From contig NZ_CP026498.1 in the NCBI RefSeq assembly GCF_002953255.1, positions 7,898,567-7,962,566 on the forward strand: a stretch of 64,000 nucleotides of DNA, in the 5' to 3' direction. Below the pieces are notes generated by a model. The model did no database searches. It worked only from the letters and a program-made list of their open reading frames with translations, and was not told the DNA's origin. Source of the DNA: Streptomyces sp. CB01881. GTDB taxonomy: Bacteria > Actinomycetota > Actinomycetes > Streptomycetales > Streptomycetaceae. The translations under genes and the position numbers were made by a program. Position 1 is the first letter of the stretch, and each line of letters opens with the position of its first letter. This document shows positions 15,995-24,336 of this stretch, piece by piece.

Positions 15995-17341
15995 TTGACG
16001 AGCAGCCGGCTTGTGCGAGGTGCAGCTTCGTTGGCTGCTGGGACCCTGCTTTGGGGAATCGCTGTCTCACCGGCAGCGGCGGACCAGGCTCGGGACTCTC
16101 AGTGGGCACTAAAGAGCTTCGAGGCGGAGACCAAAGTCTGGCCCATCAGTCAGGGTGAGGGCATCGTGGTCGCAGTGGTGGATGGTGGCGTCAGTCCTGA
16201 CCACCAGGACATGATCGACCAGGTGCTTCCCGGTGCCGACTTCTCAGGCGGGAAGACGGATGGCAGGGACGACAAGACCGGCCATGGAACAGGCATGGCG
16301 AGCCTGATTGCTGCTCGTGGACACGGACCCCAGGCAGGGGTGATGGGTCTGGCGCCGAAGGCGAAGATCCTTCCGGTGAAGATCAGAACCAACGATGAGT
16401 CTCCGGACCTCCAGCAGTCGGACATTGCGCTGGCTGTCAGATTCGCCGTTGATCACGGGGCGAAGGTCATCAATATGTCGATCGGCGGTTTCTCGCGGTT
16501 CGACTCCCAAGCGCGTGCCGCGATCAGTTACGCGGTTTCGAAGGATGTCGTCCTTGTAGCAGCCACGGGAAACAGCGGGGACAAGTCAGGGTCCGTTGAA
16601 TACCCGGCTGCCTTCCCTGGGGTCGTGGCGGCGGCGGCGATCGACGAGTACGGCAAAGCATGGGAGAGATCCACATTCGGTCCTGAAACCACGCTTGCGG
16701 CGCCAGGCGTGGAGGTGTACCAGGCCACGGCCAAATCGGCGTCGAGCTATGGCATCGGAAGGGGAACCTCTGACGCCACTGCTTATGTGTCCGCCACGGC
16801 GGCCCTCATTCGTTCGAAGTACCCCAATCTCTCCGCCGGGCAGGTCATCAACAGGATGATCAAGAGCGCTGCCCCTCCGTCGGACGGTTCGGCAGTGCCC
16901 GATGCCCACTACGGGTACGGGATCGTCGACCCTGCCAAGGCCCTGGCGGCGAATCCTGCCGTCGATAGCGGGCCGAGGGAGAACCCGTTGCTGAAGCGGG
17001 TGGAGTCTCAAGGCGCTCCGCCCGATGCGGCGCCGGAGTCCACCGACGAGGCTTCCGAGGCCCCGCCCGGCGTGCCCTCCGCGGGGGTGAAGGGCAATCC
17101 CGGGATCACCTACACGCTCATCGGCGCAGGGGTGCTGTTTGGGCTGGTGCTCGTCGCCGTCTGCGTGTCGTTGGTGGTGCGCGGGAGGCGGAAGCAGCGG
17201 GAGGCGGCGGCGGTGCCGGGTGGCACCGGCTACCCGTATCCGGTGCCACCGCCTCCCGGGCAGCCCGGGCAGCAGGGGTACGGCTACGCGCCGCCGCCGC
17301 AGCAGCCTCCGGCGCCGCCGACGGGGAACCCGTATCAGTAG
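15995..17341 (+). CDS. Type VII secretion-associated subtilisin-like protease (mycosin)
   Basis: 448 residues. Signal peptide (about 1-29), S8 catalytic domain with D63 (VVDGGVSPDH), H97 (GHGTGMAS), oxyanion N193 (ATGNSG) and S259 (GRGTSDATAYVSA). A C-terminal membrane helix (about 369-393) and a Pro/Gly/Tyr-rich cytoplasmic tail follow, the mycosin layout. The Ser loop GTSDATA departs from the usual GTSxAAP, so activity deserves a test. The TTG start is forced by an upstream in-frame stop; GTG 16013 is the alternative. Base composition is markedly lower in GC than its neighbours (33 of 60 at 16441-16500). The last 7 bases overlap the convergent GNAT gene. Confidence 0.88.
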   Translation: MTSSRLVRGAASLAAGTLLWGIAVSPAAADQARDSQWALKSFEAETKVWPISQGEGIVVAVVDGGVSPDHQDMIDQVLPGADFSGGKTDGRDDKTGHGTGMASLIAARGHGPQAGVMGLAPKAKILPVKIRTNDESPDLQQSDIALAVRFAVDHGAKVINMSIGGFSRFDSQARAAISYAVSKDVVLVAATGNSGDKSGSVEYPAAFPGVVAAAAIDEYGKAWERSTFGPETTLAAPGVEVYQATAKSASSYGIGRGTSDATAYVSATAALIRSKYPNLSAGQVINRMIKSAAPPSDGSAVPDAHYGYGIVDPAKALAANPAVDSGPRENPLLKRVESQGAPPDAAPESTDEASEAPPGVPSAGVKGNPGITYTLIGAGVLFGLVLVAVCVSLVVRGRRKQREAAAVPGGTGYPYPVPPPPGQPGQQGYGYAPPPQQPPAPPTGNPYQ

Positions 17342-17907
17342 GCCTGCGCCCGGGCCGCCAGCCACTCGTCGCGCAGGGCGGCCATGTGCAGGACGTCGTG
17401 GAACTCGCCGGCCCAGTGATGGGCCTGGCGGGCGCGGCCTTCGAGGATGAAGCCGGCCTTCTCGTAGGCGCGGGCGGCGCGTTCGTTGAAGGCCCAGACC
17501 TCCAGGTGGACGCGGTGGAGGCGGACCTCCTCGAAGGCGTGGCGGAGGAGGAGGCGGGTGGCCTCGGTGCCGATGCCGCGGCCGGTGCTGCCGGGGGTGA
17601 GGGCGATCCGGAAGCTCGCGGAGGCGTTGTCGCGGTCGAGGTCGTTGAGGGCGAGTTCGCCGAGGAACCGGCCGGTGGCGGGGTCCTCGACGGCGAGGTC
17701 GAGGCGGTCGGGCTGTTCGGCGCGGGTGGCGCACCAGGTGCGGATCTGGTCCTGGGTGAAGGCCTGGCGGGTGCCGGTGAGGCGGTTGGTCTCCTCGTCG
17801 GCGGTGAACCGCCACATGGGTTCGGTGTGGTGGGCGGCCAGGGGCACGAGGGTGATGGTGGGCCCGTGCAGGGTGGGCTTCTCGGCGAGTGCGGCGTCGT
17901 TGATCAT
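17335..17907 (-). CDS. GNAT N-acetyltransferase (RimJ/RimL-like)
   Basis: 190 residues with a GNAT fold: LVPLAAHHTEPMWRF at the N-terminus, FLGELALNDLD strand, acetyl-CoA loop GSTGRGIGTEATRLLL, and RVHLEVWAFNERAARAYEKAGF, the block typical of RimJ/RimL-type enzymes. Substrate unknown; this subfamily acetylates protein N-termini or amino groups of small molecules. The stop overlaps the end of the convergent mycosin gene. It lies just downstream of a second GNAT on the same strand with 12 bases between, so the two are likely co-transcribed. Confidence 0.87.
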   Translation of the reverse strand: MINDAALAEKPTLHGPTITLVPLAAHHTEPMWRFTADEETNRLTGTRQAFTQDQIRTWCATRAEQPDRLDLAVEDPATGRFLGELALNDLDRDNASASFRIALTPGSTGRGIGTEATRLLLRHAFEEVRLHRVHLEVWAFNERAARAYEKAGFILEGRARQAHHWAGEFHDVLHMAALRDEWLAARAQAY

Positions 17908-17919
17908 GTCCGGGCGGCC

Positions 17920-18420
17920 TCAGAGCTTCCGGTGCATGACGTGCAGGCCGACGTAGCCCTTGTCGGGGTGGTGGAAGGCCTCGGGGACGGTGGTGAGGAT
18001 CTCGAAGCCGAAGGTCTGCCAGAGGGCGACGGCGCGGTGGTTGGTCTCGACGACGGCGTTGAACTGCATGGCGCGGTAGCCGTCGGCGCGGGCCCGGTCG
18101 AGGACGTGGGCGCAGAGGGCGCGGGCGACGCCCCGGCCGGAGTGCCGGGGGTTGACCATGAAGCCGGCGTTGGCGACGTGGGAGCCGCCGCCGGCCTGGT
18201 TGGGGTGGCTCTCGGCGGTGCCGAGGACGGTGCCGTCCTCGTCGACGGCGACGAAGGTGCGGCCGGGTGCGGGCTTGAACCAGAGGGCGCGGGCGCGTTC
18301 CTCGTCGGTGTCGCGGTCCCAGCTGTAGGTTTCGCCGGCGGCGATGATCTCGCGCAGGAAGGGCCAGATCGCCGGCCAGTCGTCGGGGGTGGCTTCGCGG
18401 ATGAGCATGGTGTCCAGCAT
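17920..18420 (-). CDS. GNAT N-acetyltransferase
   Basis: About 166 residues. IREATPDDWPAIWPFLREII at the N-terminus, VLGTAESHPN strand, acetyl-CoA loop NPRHSGRGVARALC, and MQFNAVVETNHRAVALWQTFGFE, a pattern common in actinomycete small-molecule acetyltransferases. The start was taken at the ATG giving MLDTMLIRE; the internal ATG at 18408 is equally possible because neither has a strong ribosome site. Upstream is a short-repeat-rich spacer, then the SDR gene on the same strand. Confidence 0.83.
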   Translation of the reverse strand: MLDTMLIREATPDDWPAIWPFLREIIAAGETYSWDRDTDEERARALWFKPAPGRTFVAVDEDGTVLGTAESHPNQAGGGSHVANAGFMVNPRHSGRGVARALCAHVLDRARADGYRAMQFNAVVETNHRAVALWQTFGFEILTTVPEAFHHPDKGYVGLHVMHRKL

Positions 18421-18500
18421 GGACCGCTGCGCCCCGGTCCGACCAGCGGATTTGGCCGGGCGGATCTCCCTGCGGCCGGGCGGATCTGCCTGCGGAGGGC

Positions 18501-18540
18501 CCGCGCCGGCCCGCGCCGGCCCGCGCCGGCCCGCGCCGGG
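18501..18540. repeat. Four 10-base tandem repeats CCGCGCCGGC
   Basis: Four consecutive units, the last ending GGG instead of GGC. Directly before them (about 18459-18496) a 19-base sequence, GGGCGGATCT(C/G)CCTGCGG, occurs twice in tandem. All lie in the spacer between the GNAT and SDR genes. Confidence 0.85.
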
Positions 18541-18549
18541 CACGCCGGG

Positions 18550-19209
18550 CTACGCGGCGACGGCGATCTGCTCGCGGTGGTGGGCGGGTGCGGTGAGCTC
18601 GTCGACCACGGCCACCGCGAGGTCGGCCTGGGCGATGCGCTCGCCGAGGACCTGCGGGCCGCCGGTCCGGTAGCGGCCGGTGCCGGGGGCGGTGCGGTCG
18701 AGGTCGAGGGGAGGGGTGACCACGACCCAGTCGAGGGCGGCGCCGGACTCCCGCAGCCGGTCCAGGGCGAGGGCGTGGCCGAGCGAGAAGGCGCGATAGG
18801 CCTCGGGGAAGGCCGGGTCGTCGTGGACGGCGGTGCCGGGCGCGGTCTCCAGGGTGGTGGCGACGCCGACGTGCACCAGCCGGCGGACCCGGGCCGTGCC
18901 GAGGCCGGCCACCAGGGCGTCGGCGGTGGCCCCGTAGAAGTCCGTGGAGGGGACGTCGGGCGTGTAGACGGTGGAGACGGCGGCGGTGTGCCCGTGTGCG
19001 GTGGCGGCGACGGCGGCCGGGTCGGTGACGTCGCAGCGCACGAGGCTGACGCCCTCGCCGACGAGGTCCCGGTGGCGTTCGGGGTCGCGGACGGCGGCGG
19101 TGACCGTCAGTCCGCGCCGGAGGGCCTCGGTGACGACCGCGCGCCCGACCTGGCCGCCCGCGCCGAAGACGACGATGCCGCGGTCAACCTGCTGGGGGGT
19201 GCTGCTCAT
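18550..19209 (-). CDS. NAD(P)-binding NmrA/SDR-like oxidoreductase
   Basis: 219 residues with a Rossmann start: GIVVFGAGGQVGRAVVTEAL (GxxGxxG) then LTVTAAVRDPERH, RCDVTDPAAVAA, and ALDRLRESGAALDWVVVTPP, as in NmrA/atypical SDR proteins that bind dinucleotide and may act as redox sensors or reductases. No YxxxK catalytic pair is evident, typical of the atypical group. Start ATG at 19207-19209 with a GGAG site. It is divergent from an HxlR regulator, which very likely controls it. Confidence 0.85.
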   Translation of the reverse strand: MSSTPQQVDRGIVVFGAGGQVGRAVVTEALRRGLTVTAAVRDPERHRDLVGEGVSLVRCDVTDPAAVAATAHGHTAAVSTVYTPDVPSTDFYGATADALVAGLGTARVRRLVHVGVATTLETAPGTAVHDDPAFPEAYRAFSLGHALALDRLRESGAALDWVVVTPPLDLDRTAPGTGRYRTGGPQVLGERIAQADLAVAVVDELTAPAHHREQIAVAA

Positions 19210-19339
19210 TGTGGTCTCCGTCCGCTCGCCGGGGGCGCTGTCGCCCGCCGTTGCGGTGACGGTAGACCGGGGGGTGCCGGTTACTTCAACGGTACCGGCG
19301 GGGGCCCGCGGGGACGGCGGGTCGGCTACGGTCGGGGCC
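19210..19339. promoter_or_regulatory. Divergent promoter region, SDR / HxlR regulator
   Basis: 130 bases between two divergent starts. HxlR regulators usually bind between themselves and a divergent oxidoreductase gene, so operator sites are expected. A clear palindrome is not obvious to me. Confidence 0.4.
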
Positions 19340-19780
19340 ATGCCGCAGACCGCGATCGAACCCCTGCCGCTGGAACCGTCGCCTCTCGCACCCCAGCCTC
19401 TCGAACACCCGCCCCTCGCACCCCTGCCGGCGGACTTCTTCGACCCGGACTGCCCGGTGCAGACGATGCCGGTGCTGGGCGGCAAGAAGTGGACCTGGAA
19501 GCTGATGCGCTGTCTGGAGGGCGGTCCGCGCCGGTTCTCCGAGCTGCGGGTGCCACTGGTGGGCATCACGGCGAAGGTGCTGGCCGAGACGCTCCGCGCG
19601 ATGGAGCACGACGGGGTGGTGAGCCGGACCGAGTACGCCGAGAACCCGCCGCGGGTGGAGTACGCGCTGACGCCGCTGGGCCGTTCGCTGCTGGGGCCGA
19701 TGGACGCGGTCTGCGGGTGGAGCCGCGAGCACCTGGCCGCCCTGCTGGAGGCCCGCGAGGCGTACGAGCGGGACGAGTAG
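19340..19780 (+). CDS. HxlR-family transcriptional regulator
   Basis: 146 residues. A variable Pro-rich head (repeated LEP/LAP units) precedes the HxlR winged helix: CPVQTMPVLGGKKWTWKLMRCL, GPRRFSELRVPLVGITAKVLAETLRAME, GVVSRTEYAENPPRVEYALTPLG. A Cys is present at the classical N-terminal position of redox-sensing HxlR/YodB types. The start is the ATG giving MPQTA. Likely controls the divergent SDR gene, perhaps in response to electrophiles. Confidence 0.88.
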   Translation: MPQTAIEPLPLEPSPLAPQPLEHPPLAPLPADFFDPDCPVQTMPVLGGKKWTWKLMRCLEGGPRRFSELRVPLVGITAKVLAETLRAMEHDGVVSRTEYAENPPRVEYALTPLGRSLLGPMDAVCGWSREHLAALLEAREAYERDE

Positions 19781-19865
19781 GACGAGCACACCCAGCAGGA
19801 CGAGCACACCCAGCAGGCCGAGCAGGCCGAGCGGGCCCAGCGGGCCGAGCCGCGGCGCGGGGGCT
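19781..19865. repeat. GAGCA-rich tandem repeats after HxlR gene
   Basis: Imperfect 18-base units of the GACGAGCACACCCAGCAG type, decaying into GAGCAGGCC / GAGCGGGCC 9-base units. They lie directly after the HxlR stop and look like expansion of its 3' end, which encodes an ERDE tail. Confidence 0.6.
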
Positions 19866-19951
19866 GAGCGGCGTCGGGCTGGCAGCATTTCGGTGCCCGC
19901 TGGCGCTGTGGCCGCTGGTGGGGGCCGCGCCCGGGCGGCCATTCTGGACGC

Positions 19952-20533
19952 ATGACCACTCCTGAGAACACCCCCGCCGCCATCACCGCCGTCCCCGGCG
20001 ACGCCATCGTCCCGGACACCAAGGACTGGACGTGGGTCCTGGAGCGCGCCTGCCCGGACTGCGGCCTGGACTCCGCGGCCGTGGCCCGTGAGGCCGTCCC
20101 CGGGCTGATCCGGGACAACGCCGGCGCCTGGGTGGCCGTGCTGGCCGGGGACGAGGAGGAGCTGCGCCGCCGCCCCCGTCCGGAGATCTGGTCGGACCTG
20201 GAGTACGCGTGCCATGTGCGGGACGTCTTCCGGTTGTTCCACTTCCGGCTGAACCTCATGCTCGACCGGGAGAACCCGGACTTCCCGAACTGGGACCAGG
20301 ACGAGACGGCCGTGGCGGAGCGCTACGCGGAGCAGCTGCCGCAGAAGGTCTCGGTGGAGCTGGACGAGGCCGCGCAGGTCCTGGCGGACGCGTTCGAGCG
20401 GCTGGCCGCCGAGCAGTGGCAGCGCACCGGAAACCGCAGCGACGGCGCGCGCTTCACCGTGGAGTCGTTCTCCCGCTACCTGGTCCACGACCCGGTCCAC
20501 CACCTGTTCGACGTGACGGGCGAGCGGGTCTGA
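19952..20533 (+). CDS. DinB-like / mycothiol-dependent-type protein
   Basis: 193 residues with a DinB four-helix pattern: WTWVLERACPDCGLD at the start, WSDLEYACHVRDVFRLFHFRLNLML (metal-site His) and a late YLVHDPVHHLFDV helix (further His). DinB/YfiT proteins form four-helix bundles with a His-based metal site and include thiol S-transferases. The CPDC pair near the N-terminus is an added feature of this streptomycete subgroup. The enzymatic reaction is unknown. Convergent with the sigma-like gene. Confidence 0.75.
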   Translation: MTTPENTPAAITAVPGDAIVPDTKDWTWVLERACPDCGLDSAAVAREAVPGLIRDNAGAWVAVLAGDEEELRRRPRPEIWSDLEYACHVRDVFRLFHFRLNLMLDRENPDFPNWDQDETAVAERYAEQLPQKVSVELDEAAQVLADAFERLAAEQWQRTGNRSDGARFTVESFSRYLVHDPVHHLFDVTGERV

Positions 20534-20587
20534 TCCCGCCGGCCGAACGGCGGTGCGGGGGAGTGGGGCGCGACGGCCCGGCCGGGG

Positions 20588-21085
20588 TCACCAGCCGGAG
20601 GCCTCGCGGAGCATGGTGCGGCGGAGCCGGCCGGCCACGCTGGCGGTGTCGGTGCCGATGACGTCGGCGATCTCGGGGGCGGCGAGGCCGACGATGTAGT
20701 GCAGGATCGCCAGGTCGTCGTCGGCGGGGCGGCTGGGCCCGGCCGGCGGGTCGGCGCGGCGGGTGTGCTCGTTGACCGTCCCGCGCAGGATCTGCCAGGC
20801 GTTCGCGGTCGGGTTGGAGCTTCCCAGCAACTCGCGCCACTGGACGGCGATTTCGGCGAACGCCTGCTGGACGGCGCCGGCCGCCTCGGTACTGTCCGGC
20901 AGCCAGACCCGGGCGTAGCTGAGGTAACGCGGCCGGTGGAGCTCGCAGAACGCCGCGAACTCCAGTGATACCGCAGGCGGTTCGCCGGGCCCCGGGGGAG
21001 GCTCGGCGGTGCTGTCATGACGGTTGGTCATCTCGGCTTCTCGGCAAGTGAGATGGGCTTCTGGCGGTCGATCATCCGTGCTCAC
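20588..21085 (-). CDS. Sigma-70 (ECF-like) RNA polymerase sigma factor-related protein
   Basis: 165 residues (147 if the ATG at 21031 is used). A region-2-like stretch, RYLSYARVWLPDSTEAAGAVQQAF, is followed by QWRELLGSSNPTANAWQILR. A C-terminal helix-turn-helix (LAAPEIADVIGTDTASVAGRLRR) resembles region 4. Region 2 is degenerate compared with active ECF factors, so it may be a sigma-like regulator. No anti-sigma gene lies next to it. Ribosome sites are weak for both candidate starts. Confidence 0.65.
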   Translation of the reverse strand: MSTDDRPPEAHLTCREAEMTNRHDSTAEPPPGPGEPPAVSLEFAAFCELHRPRYLSYARVWLPDSTEAAGAVQQAFAEIAVQWRELLGSSNPTANAWQILRGTVNEHTRRADPPAGPSRPADDDLAILHYIVGLAAPEIADVIGTDTASVAGRLRRTMLREASGW

Positions 21086-21618
21086 TCTACGGTAGGCGCT
21101 CGGTGCGCTGGGTTACCAATCGGATTGAATGCCCGGAACGTGCCGCCGCTCGGCCGGTTCCAGCGGTGGCCGGGTGTGGGCCGACGGGCGGCGGGGTGGC
21201 GCGGGGCCGGTGATGGAGGTGGTGCGCAGCGCTGCCAGGGTCGCGAGAGTGAAGATGTCATGGCCGGTCAGCGAGGGTGGCCGGCAAGGGCGGTGGAGCG
21301 GTTGATGGGCCACCGTAGGCGGTCCGGTGGCTCACGTCCACACCCGAGGCGTGAAGCCCCGCCCGCGCCACCGGACGCGCGCGCGGCGGATGGGCAGCGG
21401 GCGCGGAGGCGGGCGTGCGGGTGGGTGGTGCGCTCCCGTGGGCCGCGGCGCGCCGGGGGCGGGCGAAGCCGGGCGTCCGGGGTGGCGAAGGTGCGGGGCC
21501 GGGTGGTGGGGTGGGGCAGGGATTGGTGGGGCGGGTCGGCCTGCGCCCGCCCCGTTCGCACCCCTCGCGCCTGCCGTATGTGCGGACGGCCGGACGGGAA
21601 GGGCGGTATGACGATGCG
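21086..21618. other. 533-base region without a supported gene
   Basis: Frames here are Arg/Pro/Gly-rich on both strands and show no conserved pattern, start context or family motif. It separates the starts of the sigma-like gene and the 3' end of the 21619 gene. The stretch 21086-21140 is less GC-rich and probably holds the sigma-like promoter. Confidence 0.55.
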
Positions 21619-22290
<672 letters not shown>

Positions 22291-22420
22291 GAACTAAGGG
22301 TAGGCAATCCAGGGAGCGGGAGTGACGTCCGGCGGCGCTTCGGCGTATGCCCTTGGTCACTCTCGGTCAGAAACCCTGGTCGTTGACCGGCCACGGCCAG
22401 CGGCGGCAACCGCCTGACCT

Positions 22421-22438
22421 CCCATTACTCCAAATGGG
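22421..22438. promoter_or_regulatory. Palindrome CCCATT-N6-AATGGG
   Basis: A perfect 6-base inverted repeat in an unusually AT-rich intergenic patch, about 110 bases upstream of the 22546 gene. A TTGACC hexamer lies at 22383-22388. It is a plausible operator for the AbiEi-type DNA-binding protein or for the divergent gene at 22290. Confidence 0.4.
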
Positions 22439-22545
22439 TGAGGGTATGGGGACTTTAGTGCGGGCTGATCCCGTTTTCGCGACGGTTGGGTAACAGTGCG
22501 TCAGGCGACCGATGAGCGGTCCGGGCTGTTGGGGATGGTGTCGGC

Positions 22546-23595
22546 ATGAGCTACCGGATTCCCTCGCCGCCGCCGTCCCTGGAGGAACTGGCGAAGCGTC
22601 AGCAGAACGTCATCACCGCCAGCCAGCTGCGCGCCCGGGGCGTGCCGGGCCGGGTCGTCAGTGAGCACTGCCGCCGCGGCGGGCCCTGGCAGCGCCTGCT
22701 GCCCAGGGTCTACCTGCTGCAGTCCGGCGAACCCACCCCCGAGCAGCGGATGTGGGCCGCGCTGCTGTACGCGGCGCAGAACGGCCGGGAGGAGGGCCGC
22801 CGGGAGGGCGCGGTGATCACCGGCACCGCCGCGCTCGCGCTGTACGGCTTCGCCGCGGTGCCCCGGCTTCCGGCCGTCACCGGGGTGGACGTGCTGGTGC
22901 CCCGTCAGCGCCGCCTGAAGGACGCCGGCGAGGTCCGGATCCGGCGTACCGAACGGGAGTTGGTGGCCCGCTCGGTGCACGGGCTGGCCTGTGCGCCGGT
23001 CGCCCGGGCGGTCGCGGACGCGCTGCGCGAGTGGACGGCCGAGGGCGCGGCGGAGTCCGGCGACGGCGCCGCGCTGCCCGTCCGCGAGGTGCTCCGGGAG
23101 GCCCTGGGCCGGGCCGGCGCCCGGGTGCGCCGGTCCGAGGCCCGCTGCACCCTCCGGGAGCTGGTCGCCGAGCTGACCGAGTCCGGGCTGGCCGCCGACC
23201 TGCGGGTGCGGCCCGCGCTGGACGAGCTGCTGGCCGAGGAGCGGGACGCCGCGCTGGCGCGGATCGGCGAGCTGGTGGACGAGTGGCTGCTGCCCGTCCC
23301 GCTGGCCGGCCCGGAGCTGCGGATGCGCGGCGGCACCTACATCGCCGTGCCGGACCTGTACTGGCCGCAGGCCGGCGTGGCGGTGGAGGTCGACTCGGAG
23401 CTGCGCTGCGTCAGCGAGGGCGAGGCCGCCTGGGTGCGCGGCGGCCAGCACCGGATGGAGTACCTGGGGATCCGGGTGGTCTACCTCTCCGGCGCCCGGC
23501 TGGCCACCGAGCCGGACGCGGTCGGCGCCGAACTGCGCGAGGCCTTCCGGCAGGGCGGCACCGACGTGGTGGAACTGCTGCTCGGTGAGGGCTGA
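22546..23595 (+). CDS. AbiEi-type winged-helix protein with nuclease-like C-terminus (DUF559/PD-(D/E)XK type)
   Basis: 349 residues. The N-terminal region (about 18-65) matches the AbiEi antitoxin-like winged helix: NVITASQLRARGVPGRVVSE, GPWQRLLPRVYLL, then AVITGTAALALYGF. The C-terminal region has PDLYWPQAGVAVEVDS and HRMEYLGIRVVYLS, the core of Vsr/DUF559-like endonuclease folds (D...E-x-D). Such proteins are widespread in actinobacteria and often annotated as type IV antitoxins. No AbiEii nucleotidyltransferase toxin is adjacent, so it is better seen as a stand-alone DNA-binding/nuclease-like protein. Confidence 0.7.
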   Translation: MSYRIPSPPPSLEELAKRQQNVITASQLRARGVPGRVVSEHCRRGGPWQRLLPRVYLLQSGEPTPEQRMWAALLYAAQNGREEGRREGAVITGTAALALYGFAAVPRLPAVTGVDVLVPRQRRLKDAGEVRIRRTERELVARSVHGLACAPVARAVADALREWTAEGAAESGDGAALPVREVLREALGRAGARVRRSEARCTLRELVAELTESGLAADLRVRPALDELLAEERDAALARIGELVDEWLLPVPLAGPELRMRGGTYIAVPDLYWPQAGVAVEVDSELRCVSEGEAAWVRGGQHRMEYLGIRVVYLSGARLATEPDAVGAELREAFRQGGTDVVELLLGEG

Positions 23596-23601
23596 CCCGG
23601 C

Positions 23602-24192
23602 TCAGCCGTGAACGGTCGGCGTGCCGACCAGCTCGACCCCGGCCGCCCGCAGCTCCTCCAGCGCGGCGGCGGTGGTCCCGGGTGCCACGCCCGCCGTCAG
23701 GTCCAGCAGGACGCGGGTGGTGAAGCCCGCCCGGGCCGCGTCCAGCGCGGTGGCCTTGACGCAGTGGTCGGTGGCCAGGCCGACCACGTCCACCTCGGTG
23801 ACCTGACGCTCGCGCAGCCAGTCGACCGGCCCGCGGTTGTTCTCGTCCAGCCCCTCGAACCCGCTGTACGCCGCCGCGTAGGCACCCTTGTCGAAGACCG
23901 CCTCGATGGCGCCGGAGGTGACGGAGGGCGCGAAGTTGGGGTGGAAGCCCACCCCCTCGGTGCCCGCCACGCAGTGCACCGGCCAGCTGTTGACGTAGTC
24001 CGGGTGGTCGGAGAAGTGGTCGCCCGGGTCGATGTGGTTGTCGCGGGTGGCGAGGACGTGCTGGTACCCGGGGCGGCCCTCGGCGATCAGGTCGGTGATC
24101 GCGGCGGCCACCTCGGCCCCGCCGGCGACGGCCAGACTGCCGCCCTCGCAGAAGTCGTTCTGCACGTCGACGACGATCAGTGCCCGGTGCAT
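23602..24192 (-). CDS. pncA: Nicotinamidase (isochorismatase family)
   Basis: 196 residues with the full nicotinamidase triad: D9 (VVDVQNDF), K102 (FDKGAY) and C144 (ATDHCVKATALDA). Metal ligands D51 and H53 lie in TRDNHIDPGDH, with H59 next. It converts nicotinamide to nicotinate for NAD salvage. The downstream enzyme pncB is next on the same strand. The ATG at 24192 was chosen because GAGG lies nine bases ahead; an ATG at 24201 is too close to it. Convergent with the AbiEi-like gene. Confidence 0.93.
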   Translation of the reverse strand: MHRALIVVDVQNDFCEGGSLAVAGGAEVAAAITDLIAEGRPGYQHVLATRDNHIDPGDHFSDHPDYVNSWPVHCVAGTEGVGFHPNFAPSVTSGAIEAVFDKGAYAAAYSGFEGLDENNRGPVDWLRERQVTEVDVVGLATDHCVKATALDAARAGFTTRVLLDLTAGVAPGTTAAALEELRAAGVELVGTPTVHG

Positions 24193-24336
24193 GGCTCGCA
24201 TCCTCGGTTGTGGGGGGACGGCGCGCCGGTTCTGTGCGCCTCCGGTGGGAACTCTACGGTCGACTGTAGGCAGTGGCACCCGGGGGCGGAAGGTCCGGGG
24301 AGCACCCGGCCCCGCCCCGCGGTCCGCCGCCCGCTG

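Noticed and set aside
17386..19965. An 859-codon plus-strand open frame over two GNATs and the SDR gene
   Set aside because: No motif, Gly/Ala/Val repeats only; it runs through intergenic repeats and the HxlR gene in the wrong frame.
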